Assembly: GCA_017654735.1 (NCBI GenBank)
Contig: JADPYG010000088.1
Span: forward strand, 620,001-684,000
From: Vishniacozyma victoriae
Lineage: Eukaryota > Basidiomycota > Tremellomycetes > Tremellales > Bulleribasidiaceae
DNA length: 64,000 bases
Direction: 5' to 3'
Below the pieces are notes generated by a model. It was not told the origin of the DNA, ran no database searches, and was given only the letters and a program-made list of their open reading frames with translations. Positions 47,751-59,300 of this stretch are shown here, piece after piece. Every line of letters begins with the position of its first letter. Position 1 is the stretch's first letter. The translations under genes were made by a program, and so were the position numbers.

Positions 47751-49511
47751 ATGGCACCCACTTTCACTCACGAATTCAACCACGCCGGTTTCAAGGGCAA
47801 AGTTGAAGTCCCCACTGGACTCTTCATCAACAACGAGTGGTCAGAGTCCAAGGACTCCAACGCAAAGACTATCGAGTGAGTACCTCGGCTACTTCAAAAC
47901 CATCGTTCGCTGATCCCCAGCGTCTACAACCCCACCACTGGTGAAGTCCTCGTCAAGATCCCCGAGGGTCTCGCTGCCGACGTCGAGGTCGCTCTTGATG
48001 CCGCCCACAATGCCTTCAACACCACCTGGGGACTCAACGTTCCAGGTTTCGAGCGAGGCAAGTTGCTCATGAAGATCGCTACCTTGATGGAGCGAGATAT
48101 CGATATCCTCGCTTCCCTTGAATCCCTCGACAACGGAAAGACTTTTGCCGTTGCCAAGGGTTTCGATGTCGCTGAAGCCGCTGCTGTCTTCCGATACTAC
48201 GGTGGATGGGCCGACAAAATTCACGGTAAGACCATCGAGACCAGCAAGGACAAGTTTGCCTTCACCCGACACGAACCCGTTGGTGTCTGTGGTCAGATCA
48301 TCCCCTGGAACTTCGTAAGTCCCTGTCGCTTGGGCTTGGCTTGGCGTTGAGCTGACGCTCCAGCCCCTTTACATGTTCTCTTGGAAGATCGCTCCCGCAC
48401 TCGCCTCCGGATGTACCGTCGTCATGAAGCCTTCCGAGTTGACCCCCCTCACCGCCATGTACATGTCCAAGCTCATCAAGGAGGCTGGTGTCCCCGCTGG
48501 TGTCGTCAACATCATTGTCGGTTACGGTCCTACCGTCGGTCAGGCCCTTGCTTCCTCTCCACGAGTCGACAAGGTCGCCTTTACTGGTTCGACCGCTGTC
48601 GGAAAGAAGATCCTCGAAGAGGCCGCACACGGTAACTTGAAGAAGGTCTCTCTTGAGCTCGGTGGAAAGGGTTCCAACATCATCTTTGATGATGCCGATA
48701 TCGACAATGCCGTCGCATACGCCTGCCAGGGTATCTTGTAAGTGTTATATGATCCGCCTCGCATTCACTGCTGATGACAGCTTCAACCACGGTCAGACTT
48801 GTTGTGCTGGTTCCAGGATTTACGTCCAGAGCGGTGTTTACGACCAGTTCGCAGAGAAGTTTAAGGCTGCAACTGCCAAGCTCCAGGTCGGGTAAGCTTT
48901 TCGAGTTTACGATTGCAAACACAGCTGACAAGCAGTGACCCATTCTCTGAGACCACCTACCAGGGTCCTCAGGTCTCGCAGACCCAGTACGACCGAATCA
49001 TGAACTACGTCGAGTGCGGTGTTCAGGAGGGTGCTACCATCATCACTGGTGGTAAGCGACACGGCAAGGCCGGTTACTTCATCGAGCCAGTAAGCCACAT
49101 GTCTCTTACAATGGCGACAAAGCTGACCAGTAGACAATTTTCGGTGATGTCACTGCCAACATGAAGATTGTCAAGGAAGAGATCTTCGGTCCCGTTGTCG
49201 TCATGACCAAGTTCGATACCGAGGAGGAAGTCATTGCCGCAGCAAACAACTCTATCTACGGTCTCGCTTCCGCAGTCTTTTCTCAAAACATCTCTCGAGG
49301 TCACCGAGTCGCTCAGGCTCTCAAGAGCGGAACAGTCTGGGTCAACTGTTATAACGAGCTACACCCCAACGTTCCCTTCGGTGGTTTCAAGCAGTCTGGT
49401 GTCGGTCGAGAGCTTGGTGAATACGCTATCGAGAACTACACCCAGATCAAGGCTGTTCACATCAACATTGGTGGACAGGCTGCTATTGCTCCTTTCCTTG
49501 GTCTCCAGTAG
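47751..49511 (+). CDS. Aldehyde dehydrogenase, NAD(P)-dependent
   Basis: It oxidises aldehydes to acids, typically acetaldehyde to acetate in fungi of this type. The ATG at 47751 starts [17 protein letters not shown]. Family blocks after removal of five short introns are [50 protein letters not shown], the general base region LELGGKGSN, the catalytic Cys in [24 protein letters not shown] and [15 protein letters not shown]. Length is about 500 residues, normal for the class. There is no mitochondrial presequence, so the enzyme is probably cytosolic. Codon use is strongly biased to C-ending codons, indicating high expression. It converges on myo-inositol oxygenase. Substrate preference cannot be read from the sequence. 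Confidence 0.95.
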
Positions 49512-49992
49512 TTTAGCAGTTTGACGACTGGAGATTGGAGATTGAAAGAGAAGTTGGAAGTTGCTAGCTGTACGAGTGAATTGAATATGCAATTGATATG
49601 AAGCACTTTCTGGTTGCTCTCGACATACGATGTACTGTAGCGCGACATCAGTTCACCCAACACCATCTACTCCGCGGCTGATCTCGGTGCATGCTACACA
49701 TCGGGACTTGTTGAGGCTCAACCTCGCCTCCCTGTCCTTCTGACTCTCGTGACAACGACCGTGATCTCGATATCGGAGCACTATCAAGCCCAATTCGCAC
49801 CGTCAAGCTCAGTAGCTCCTGAGGGGTGTCATGTGAGGATGAGCGAACGCCACCACGGTCAGTTCAAGAGTGAGAGGTGGAGATCTTCAAAAGTCTACAT
49901 GCAGCGATACGATGCTACTAATCTACAATGTCTACGTGGTACAAATGTCCATCTCTTCTATCTCCGTCTTTCCGTTTCACGTTTTGTTTAGT
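49512..49992. other. Convergent 3' region
   Basis: About 480 bases between the ends of the aldehyde dehydrogenase and myo-inositol oxygenase genes; it holds both 3' untranslated regions. Nothing else seen. Confidence 0.5.
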
Positions 49993-51047
49993 CTACCAAT
50001 CAAGTTCCTCAGGGAAGTACTTGTTGATCAAGGTCATGTAGTATGGCTTCAACTCCGAGACTTTGGGTGGTGCGTCCGACTTGGAGTATAGGTCGTATGC
50101 TATATATATCAGCAATGAATTGGCATTGGAAAGGGGATACTTACGGTTGAAAGCCTTGACAGCGCGTAATTGGTCCTCGTCACCTGGACCCATTAGGTGT
50201 CGGTAGGCTCCTTCTCGGTGCCAGGGGTAGAATGAGTGGTATCGGATCATGGATAGTGCTTCTTTTGGTACTGCAGCTGTCAGTAGGGCCAATGACGGCG
50301 GTTGAAGGAAGCTTACGAGAAGACTGAGTCTTGACGACGTGATATAGGTACTCGTCGTGACCCCAGGATAGAAGGACATTGTCAAGACCACATCCAGCCT
50401 CGTAGATACCGTTCTCGGTCTGTAGCTTTGGGTCGTTGATATCGGGGTTCTCCTTGAATGTTTCGGGGTAAATGATCTTGTCGGAGAACTTGCATCCGAC
50501 GACAAAAGTATCACCAACAACATCCCATTGACCGTCTGCGCCAAAGAAGCATAGTAATTTGCCCAGGTCATGGATGAGACCAGTGACCTGCATCCAATCG
50601 GGTTTACCGTCTCGCCTCATAGCTTCGGCAGTTTGGAGGAGGTGTTCAATTTGACCGACGGATGTGTCGGGGTCGGATTCGTCGACGAGGGTGTTGAGCA
50701 TTTCCATTGCTTGCCAGATACTCATTCGAGCCCTTGTCTTTTCGGTATACTCCTTTCGCATAGCCAAGTTGTAGGCCAAAGTTTGCTTTCGGTGTTGCTC
50801 CTACCAGGTCAGTACGGATACCGCCACATTTAAGCAATAGACATACAGCGTAAAAGTTCTTGACTCGGTCACAAGCATCTTCGTATTGCCTGAACCCAGC
50901 TTTATCCTTGGCGGCATCGAACTCGGACTGCTCCTCGTAAGTCTTCTTGCCCTTGAGAACATTGACCTCGTCAATATCGTCCGAAACAGCATCCATCTTG
51001 GTGGCAGACTGCTTAATGTAGTCGGTGACTTCGGGTGCGTGAACCAT
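49993..51047 (-). CDS. myo-Inositol oxygenase
   Basis: This di-iron enzyme cleaves myo-inositol with oxygen to D-glucuronate, the first step of inositol catabolism. I chose the ATG at 51047 (MVHAPEVTDYIKQSATK); an in-frame ATG at 51125 would add 26 residues without family similarity. Conserved blocks are FRQYEDACDRVKNFY, MTHR-region equivalents in QTAEAMRRDGKPDWMQVTGL, the iron ligands in IHDLGK and WGHDEYLYHV, VVGDTFVVGC, and IRYHSFYPWHREGAYRHL. The end KPYYMTLINKYFPEELDW matches the family C-terminus. Four short introns are removed. Glucuronate is also the precursor route for polysaccharide sugars, so in an encapsulated yeast this gene links inositol use with surface sugar supply; that link is inference. 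Confidence 0.95.
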
Positions 51048-51368
51048 TTTGTTTATCGTCTTAATACAAGTTAATTGGTAGTGTTTCAATCCGTCGGGGG
51101 CGTTCTCTTGCCATGATGGATGCATGCCCAGCTATATACCTCTTTGCTTTGGCTTCTTTGCTCCAACAGTTTTCCGACCGACTGTCATGAAACTTACCGA
51201 GGATTGCTCTTTTGGGAAATCAAATCACCGAACTTATACACCGGTTCGGACCGGCGGCGAGATCTCCTCTGAGCGTGGTTTCCACGTGGCTTGGGTGCCA
51301 CATTGGAATCGTCATCTGCTGCTACCATGAATTGAATTGTCTGTACAAGTATTTCTGCAAGTAACGAT
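51048..51368. promoter_or_regulatory. Divergent promoter, myo-inositol oxygenase and RED-like gene
   Basis: These 321 bases separate two divergent start codons. No clear element is recognised. Confidence 0.4.
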
Positions 51369-53215
51369 ATGGATCAAGTAAGTATGACTCAAGAAGCCTG
51401 AGCTGACGGGCAGAACGCATTCAGAAATCTCCTTTCAGCTCCTAGGACTGATGCAGGTCCATCAAAGGGTCATCAAAAGGGGAATTTTGGAGGTGCACCG
51501 GCTAAAAGGGGCTGGGGTCTAAAGCAGACTAAGGAGTATGTCAATTACGCCTAGGAACTGTATGGAGCTGATCAAGCAGGCACAAAGACCCATATCCGGA
51601 TGGATCAGAGAAGAAGGAAAAGGTCGAGCATATAGCTCCTCGCCATGCGCAAAAGAAGACTACAGAGGGTGATTATAAGGACAGAGCAGCATTGAGGCGG
51701 GCGGGTAAAGATGACGAGTACAAGGATGTGAGCTTCAAGGATCTGTTGATGGAAACGAGCTGATGACAATAGGTCGAACAAATGCTGGCGGACTTTGAGA
51801 AAAAGAAAGCTGAAGCCGAAGATGGGGATGATGTAAGCTATCATGCCTTTTCCATGCGTGGACTTGTAATTGACGATCTAGGTCGAGAAGACGAGACAAT
51901 TCCTAGGAGGAGATGCGACCCACTCGGTCCTGGTCAAAGGTCTCGATTTCTCCCTTCTAGCTCAAAGAAAAGCAGAGCTTGAACGAGAACAGGAGGTAGG
52001 ACGGGACGAAGAGCTAGAAGCGATGATGGAGGATATCGGAACAAAACCTGGTCCTTCTGTTCCTATCAAGGCAAAGTCAAACGAAGCGGGAGCCGAGAAG
52101 CTTGGAACAGGTGTGAGTGAGATATTCTCTTCCAAGACTAGGCTGATTGTCAGTTCAAGACGATAGTCAAGGGTGACGGGGAGAAGAAGAAGAAAAAGAA
52201 AAAGAAGGCCGAAGTCGCCCCTCCAATCAAGGTTGAAGAAGATATCAAGGCTGAACCAGCGCCTACGAGACCAGTGGCGTCCACTTCCAAGCCTTTCGCA
52301 CCACCACCCCCGCCCGAGGATGAAGATGATATCTTCGCTGATGCGGGAGTATATGATCTAGGAGGGGGCGCTCTGAGTGAGGATGACTCAGATGAAGATT
52401 TGGGCGATGTCAAGCAAGAATCACCACGGGGTCGCTCGAGATCACGCGATGATGAAAGACATCGCTCGGGAAGTCGGTCTAGATCGAGGTCAAGGGAGAG
52501 AGGTGAGGTCAGGGACAGTGATCGTCGCCGCCACTCCAGAGAGAGGTCAAGAGAGAGATACGACCGCCGAGATTCTCGAGATCGACAAAGGGACTACTCG
52601 CGCTCTCGAAGTCGCTCACGAGATATTTCACGCCAGAGATACCACTCTCCTTCACCACGCCGTTATCGTTCGCCCTCACCTCGTCGGCATCGAAATCGAT
52701 CACGTTCACGCTCTCGTACGCCTCCGCGTCGTTACCGCTCCCGCTCCAGATCACCGTATAACGATAAGCGCAGACGAGTTGATTCCCGCTCTCCCGCCCC
52801 TCGTCGTCGTTCACCATCTCCATACCGCCGACATTCCCCTACTCCTCCTCCTGTTAAACCTACTCGACGCCCCACCCGCTCACCTAGTCCGTTCACATTC
52901 GAAGGTCCACCCATGTCCCGTTCACCATCCATGTCTCGGTCTCCCTCACCCGTCTTTGGTGGGAAACTCCAACCACTCCAAGGATCTGCTATTTCCGATT
53001 TATCCGGTTTCTTGGCTGCTGAATCTGCCAATTCTAAAGCGGACGAAAAGAAGCTCAAAAAGGCTCAATGGAGATCGAGGCAGGGTCTCGGTGTTCAAGA
53101 GGGTGTTGATCCTGAATCGCTCAAGAGGGAGATGAACGATAAACAGAAATCGAATAGGGAGTATATATTACTCATGAACAAGCTCAAGAAGGATGAAGCT
53201 GCTGAAGGGAAGTAG
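51369..53215 (+). CDS. RED/IK-like splicing protein with an RS-rich region
   Basis: RED (IK) is a B-complex spliceosome protein. The ATG at 51369 gives MDQ, joined to NAFRNLLSAPRTDAGPSKGH, which matches the RED N-terminus. After several short introns come DYKDRAALRRAGKDDEYKD and the signature FLGGDATHSVLVKGLDFSLL, both typical of the RED N-terminal domain. Basic and acidic stretches lead to a long Arg/Ser-dipeptide region (about 52430-52870) with many SRSRSR and SPSPRR units. The last part, KAQWRSRQGLGVQEGVDPES, is more ordered. Human RED has RE/RD repeats instead of an extended RS region, so the arrangement is unusual compared with it. Nuclear location is expected. Confidence 0.78.
52430..52870 (+). 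repeat. RS-dipeptide low-complexity coding tract
   Basis: Within the RED-like gene, codons for Arg and Ser alternate for about 145 residues with interspersed Pro and Asp. It is a coding low-complexity tract, not a DNA tandem repeat. Confidence 0.8.
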
Positions 53216-53321
53216 GGATGCAGAGTCTTAGAAAACCGATGCATGTTGTTTAATCATATTGAAATTGTTTGTACAATTAATAAATCTACAAAGAATACAG
53301 GTATACTACATTCGTCTACCA

Positions 53322-56300
53322 CTACCAGAAGGAACACCAACCTAAGAATGCTACACAAAGATTCTCGGTCTTGGTCGCTTCTTCTACCAATTTCTCAACT
53401 TGTAATTTGACATCAAGTACTTGGTCGCTCTTGAAATCACGTCCTGGCCATCAGCATAATTCCTACGCGCTCGAGAGGAAAACGTACCCGTCAATTTTCT
53501 CCTGACCCTATCAACTACCTCCAACGCCTTGTCATTCTTGACTTCAGGCCTATTATTCGGACCAAGAATCTCCGTTTCACTAGCTTTATTCTTCCTTGTC
53601 CTACCTCCTTGCTCATCCATCTCATCCTCGACTCTTCCTCCAGGCTGCTTGGTAGCTCCAGCAGTCAATCTCCACGCGATAAGTGGGTCGTACACAAATG
53701 CCTCCAAGACAGCCATGAGTGATTCTCGATTTTTACGCGCGACCTCCATAGACACTTCACATGATTTTGAGAATGTTCCTTGAATACCACATACTTCCAT
53801 TGCGTGGACGAGCATTCGAGTGAGTCGGAATGGAACCTTTTCAGGGTACTTGTCTCGTTGCTGTGCGACTTCGAAACAATCTCCGAAATCGATATGAACG
53901 ACTTTACCAGTGATTTGATCCAGCAACAAATTGGATGGATGTCGATCACCGAGACCGAGAATGTATCCGATCATTGAATTGACACCAAGTGAACGGGTGT
54001 AGGTGACTCGTCGTTCCAACCATGCCTCTGAATTTCGACTGCGGAGCCAGAGTATACGGTACAGGTCCTGACCAGTCGTGTTATCGAGTGCGTAATTGAA
54101 CACTTCCACCTTATGCAATAATGGTAAAGAGTCATAGTTTTCGTCCGCCATCTACATTGTCAGCTGTCTGACAAACATGAGTGATGTCGCTTACCTGCTG
54201 CATGAGTCGATGCTCGATGTCGACGAGGATCTTCCTGGACTCTCGATATCCCTTGATCAACATGTGAAGGGTATCACTATTCTGGACCCATCCTAGCAGA
54301 CCCGCACCAGGTGAAAGCGGTGTGACGGAGTAAGCCTGAATGCTCAAGTGTCTCTTCGCGGCCTCCTGGTCGGATGCAAGCAAAGTGTTGACAAGCCCAA
54401 AGAGTTGCATGACTCGTTCGTCCTGTCGCAGATCTTCATGGCCTGATCATCAGTACGGTCACATATGGATGATGGATGACTTACCCTTGAGACAGTAAGT
54501 GTACTCCTTCCCATCTGTGCCCTTAAGACTGAACTTCCTAGGACGCTGCTTGGAAGTAATGACGTTGAAAGTGGGCAGGACCATCTGAATACCGACAATA
54601 GGTTTCCCACTCTGGTATGTTCCAGGAACAGCAATGACGAGGTCTCGCACATTCATCAGTCTGGGCGAAACATATTGAAGCTCGATAACTGTAAGCAGCT
54701 TGAGTTGTTTGCCAAGACGCTGGAATACCTGTCTATCAGCTTGACCTATTCGAGGCGAATAATAGCTTACAGCATAGTAAATATCCCACGCCTGTTGAAT
54801 CTCGGTATTATCGTTATGTAGCGTGTACTTGGCGAGATGTTCCCGGGCAATACGCAGATCATGTCCGAAGCTCTGAACGAACGAAGTCTCTCGCAATGTC
54901 TCGGGTCCCTACTCGTCAGAAGAATAACCATGAGATGTATGACAGACTTACAGCCTCAACCATCTCGTGCAATGGTTCCAAGACCTCAAACATGCCCGGG
55001 ATATTCCCATCGGCAAAGTAGTATTTCGAAGCCTCCTCCAATCCATCATACCACATTTCATGCCACAGAATAGCAGCCCGAATCAATTCGGTACTGACCA
55101 TCTGAGCTTGTTCGACGATTTTACTGGAATGTTCCTTCATTTTGTTCATGACCAAAAGTGCCAATCGTTTTCGTTCGGGGACATTGGATTTGCTGGCTAC
55201 AGTGAGCGGGTAGATCAGAGCTTGGGGGTGTGCTTTTCCAATCTCGTGTAGTAGGCGAACGATGAGGCCAGAAACATTTGCGCGGGGTGATTGAACTCGA
55301 GCAATGATCTGTCTGTCAGCTTGGCTCACTATGCAGCAAAGTGGGACATACCTGAGGGATGACTTCTAGCCATACGTCAATGCTGACAGTAGGCAGTCCC
55401 CGAGAGATCGCATCAGAGACCACATCGTCTTGTCCGTAGTCGAACCAAAGCGTGAGCAATCGTAGTGTGTCTTGCAAGACACTTCCAGGCGAAAGAGCGA
55501 TTGATCGCCAGAAACCTTCGACAGCGGGTACGACATATGTCGAGTAATGCCTAGACGAGAATGCGACTTGTGCCGTTTCGAGCTGGGTGATGACTTCAAA
55601 GTTGGACAACGCCCAAACGTGCCAAGCCTTGTACCATGTAGGATTGAGGGTCGTGGCGATTTGGTAGTTGTGGATCAACTCTGTTGGGTCCCACTAGCCA
55701 TGTCAGCGAGATGTTTCATAATAACGGGGTGCACTTACTGGCTCATCCTCAGATCTCATGCTTGCCTGCCAATCACCAAGCTCGACATGACATTGAGCCA
55801 ACAAGTCGGTGTATTCCCCATAGACCTGCTGATCGGGGATGAGAAGATTACCACCCGAGTCAGTGGCGCCCATGCCAATATCGTTTCCGAGATCGATGGC
55901 AAAGTCGCGCAAATATCCAATGTTGGTCAAACTCGACTCGAACTTTGATTCCTCGTCTGACAACTTCGAGCCCTGTGCCCACTGGAGTCGCAGGTAAGCA
56001 AAAATGACTTCTGGAGGTGCTCGGCTTCGCGCCTATCGTCAGCTTGTGCCAATTATATCTCGACATACATCTGGGTCCAAGGTATCGCTGCCCACCAAGG
56101 CTGTGAGCGTCTTGTCTGCCAAGGCTAGTCTGTCGGATGTTCGACATAAATCAGCGAATTGGAGCCATGTCTTCATGTCGTCTTTGGGTGTTAGGACCAT
56201 TGATCGGATCTGCAGTATCCGTTGCCATGTATCGACTTCGCGCTCGCATCCATCCAACCTGATGATCAGTGACGCTCGATGTGATATAAACATACCTCTT

Positions 56301-59300
56301 TTGCCACGTAAGTCGTTGTGTCGCTTGACGTTCTGGATCGTCCATGCGGTCTTTGTATACAATGACTTCCTCCAATTCCGCAAGCATCTGAACACGCACA
56401 ATGACGCTATCAATCAGCTTTGCTCGGACCACTTGACTTACTCGTAAGCACGAGAATAAGACTCTGTACTCATACTTGTCAACTCTGCATCCAGCTTCTC
56501 TCGGGCTTTCGAGACATGTCGCTGAGCTTGACTGTACTGATTTCGATGTACCAGCAGGATCGCCTTGAAGAAACTTCGATCCGCCCCATCTGACTTCATA
56601 GCCGAGATGTAGTCGTCCATGAGATCCCACTGGTTCAAGGACCAACTGGCCGTAGCGGCAAGTGGTGCCATTTTTAGCCTATCTTCCTGAGTGGACGTCG
56701 GCCATCGTATTTGTATAAGGTCGGATAGATCTTCCCATTCTCCAAGTTGATGCAGTGACTGGATCATGCCGAAATCTATTTGCGCTTTGGTGTATGGAGA
56801 GTGATCTTCCGCCTTGCTCAGATCGTTCCACGCGGTGAAGGCTTGATCCCATCGATCAAGCTTTTCAAACCATCGGACGTCGGCAGTCAATCCCATGCTG
56901 TTGGTGGCGAATTCGAGGGTTCCGTATGCAGCATCGTGCTGCTGCAGTCTCTGGTTGATGCTGATAAGATCTTCCACTACGGCGTCCGAGGTCTCGATAA
57001 AGAACTCTTGTTCCTTGTAGTGAAGGGCTTTGGCGTATGCGTGGAAGACATTTGCCTGTCGTCAGCACTTTGTCTCCTGATCTGAAAATCTGAAACTCAC
57101 AAAATCTCCAAGCGTAGCTGCGTCAATTGCTAGTGCCTTTTCATCATGCTCCATGAATTCTGCTAGACTAAGGATGATATTGACGACATCGGGTGGTACG
57201 AAGTTGTTGGATAATGCCGCTTGCAGGTTCTTGGTTAGATCTTCCTTGTAATCGCCGAAAAGATCGGTCCAACACGAGACGAAAGCGACGTTAAACATTT
57301 CCTTGGCGAATGGGGGATGAACTTCTGCCAAACTCCTTGATGCTCGAATGGCTTGACAAGGAGATTCTCGCATGAGATCAAAGCCGAGTTTCTTGATCCA
57401 ATCGATCCATTCGCTCTTTGTGTTGACTTGGGAACAGTCCCACGATGGTTTAAGCTGCTGCTGATTGATTGCGAGGCGGGTCTGTTCTGCCGAGACTGAT
57501 GCTTCTTGAATCGGGTCACTCGAGAAGCTGGCGTTAGCTTCGACACGAGACGTACGACTTACTGTTCTACAGGACCAAGATCTGGAGGTAGCCTCTCACG
57601 CTTGAGCAATTTGGTGACCAGCGCTTCATATTGGGGGTGAACGATGCCATGAGTGGTGATCGCCTTGTGAACCATCGATACAAAGATGGCATAGTCCGGA
57701 CCGAACTGAAGAACAAGTACGCATAGAGTATCCATGGCGATGTTTCGGAGCTCGCGTCCTCCATTGCCCAGGGTGCGGACCAACGGATGAATGATTTGCG
57801 AAGCGTGGTCGCTAAAGTTGACTTTTCGACAGAGCTGACCGGTAGTCCTCAATGCAGCCCTTCGAAGTTCCTCTGGCGATGCCGGGTTCTCGAAACTCTT
57901 AACAACCACCGGCAGGACCAAGTGTAGATAGTCTTCGATATTGGATCCAAAGACGTAGAATGCTCGAAGGATATGTAACAGCGTCTGTAGTCGACGGTCG
58001 CTGACCTGCTTGGCCGATAGATCGCCATCGAAAGATCGTAAGATCTGTTGAAGTAATCGAGGCAAGTATGCCTTGAATTCTCCCTCAACTGCCCGAGCTA
58101 CCGACTCGACGAGCTGGATGATGGTAATTTGCAGCTTTGAATCCGGGTTCCAGAAATCGTGAATCAATTCAAAGACTTCTTCGAGGTAATTTCGCACATG
58201 CTGCTTGACGATGGAAACCAAGTTGGCGAGTTGTTTCAAGTAGACTTCTTGCCTCGTTACCGATGCAATTCGGATGACATTGAGGAAAGCGGGTAGGATC
58301 TATCATCAGCTTTGCACTTCATGAACCAAACATACCTGTGGGAGGAACGAGACTGAGCGAAGTTGCTGAGCTCTGAAAATCAACATGACTGCCTGAATAG
58401 CCTCATAGTGGAGTTCCTTCATCGTCGAGTCGTTTAAAACGCCAACAAGTGAATGGATCACGACAGTCTGGTAATACTCGTCATTTGACGGAGTGCTGAT
58501 GTTCATCAATAGCGTAATGTCGGTCACCCTAGGTCCGGAGGTATCGGCATTTGGATCGTCCATTCCACCTTGAAGCACTTTATGTTTGAAAGGATCGAGG
58601 GCTCCGAGCATACCGATCGTCCTGATGAGTTCCAGCCTAGTAGGCTGGTTCGTCTCGGTTCGAAGCATTCGGAAGAGAATGACCATTAGCTGAGGATGGT
58701 CGGTGTATGGCTTGATGACGGCGCCACAGTTGGAAGCTAATTGACCGAGCGTCTTGAGAGAGGCATTTCGTTTCATGGCGGATGTCTGATCGCTGAGCAT
58801 CGAGATGAGGAGAGTGACCAGAGTGTCGATCTCGGGGACCAGCTCTTCGCCAGCTGCACGTGCCAATTCTCCAATACCGGTGACACAATGAGCGACGACC
58901 GGCGTTGGTGTCTCGGGGTGCGAAGCGATACGTAGAAGCACCGTCAATATCGTAGGGGCGTAGCTCTTGACCAGTGATGCTGCAGCTCCGATCAACAGGC
59001 AGAGTAGTTGTGCACTCTCTTCCTTTTGTTTCCTATTATCAGACCATGTCCAGCTTGGGGAGACTCACGTTGCTGTCGAATACTCCAACTCGGTAATCAA
59101 ATTGATCAACGATTTTCGAAGTGAAGGCATGACATGAGCAGGATTGTGCGTTGCTAATCTTCCAATAGTGGCAATGGCAAGTGTTCGATTGTGGAAGACT
59201 TCATCGTTGAGAGCAATGAATAGACATCGGATATCCTCCGCCTGGGACAGATGTCGATCAAACTTGGAATCCAAATGCTCAAGGACCGCTTGACGAATGG

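Noticed and set aside
48298..48630. Minus-strand frame of 110 codons opposite the aldehyde dehydrogenase
   Set aside because: It is a shadow of a codon-biased gene; strong C/G third-position bias keeps antisense frames open.
53384..53500. TOR ending in [12 protein letters not shown], a degenerate FATC
   Set aside because: It arises from reading through the final intron; splicing gives the canonical FATC ending.
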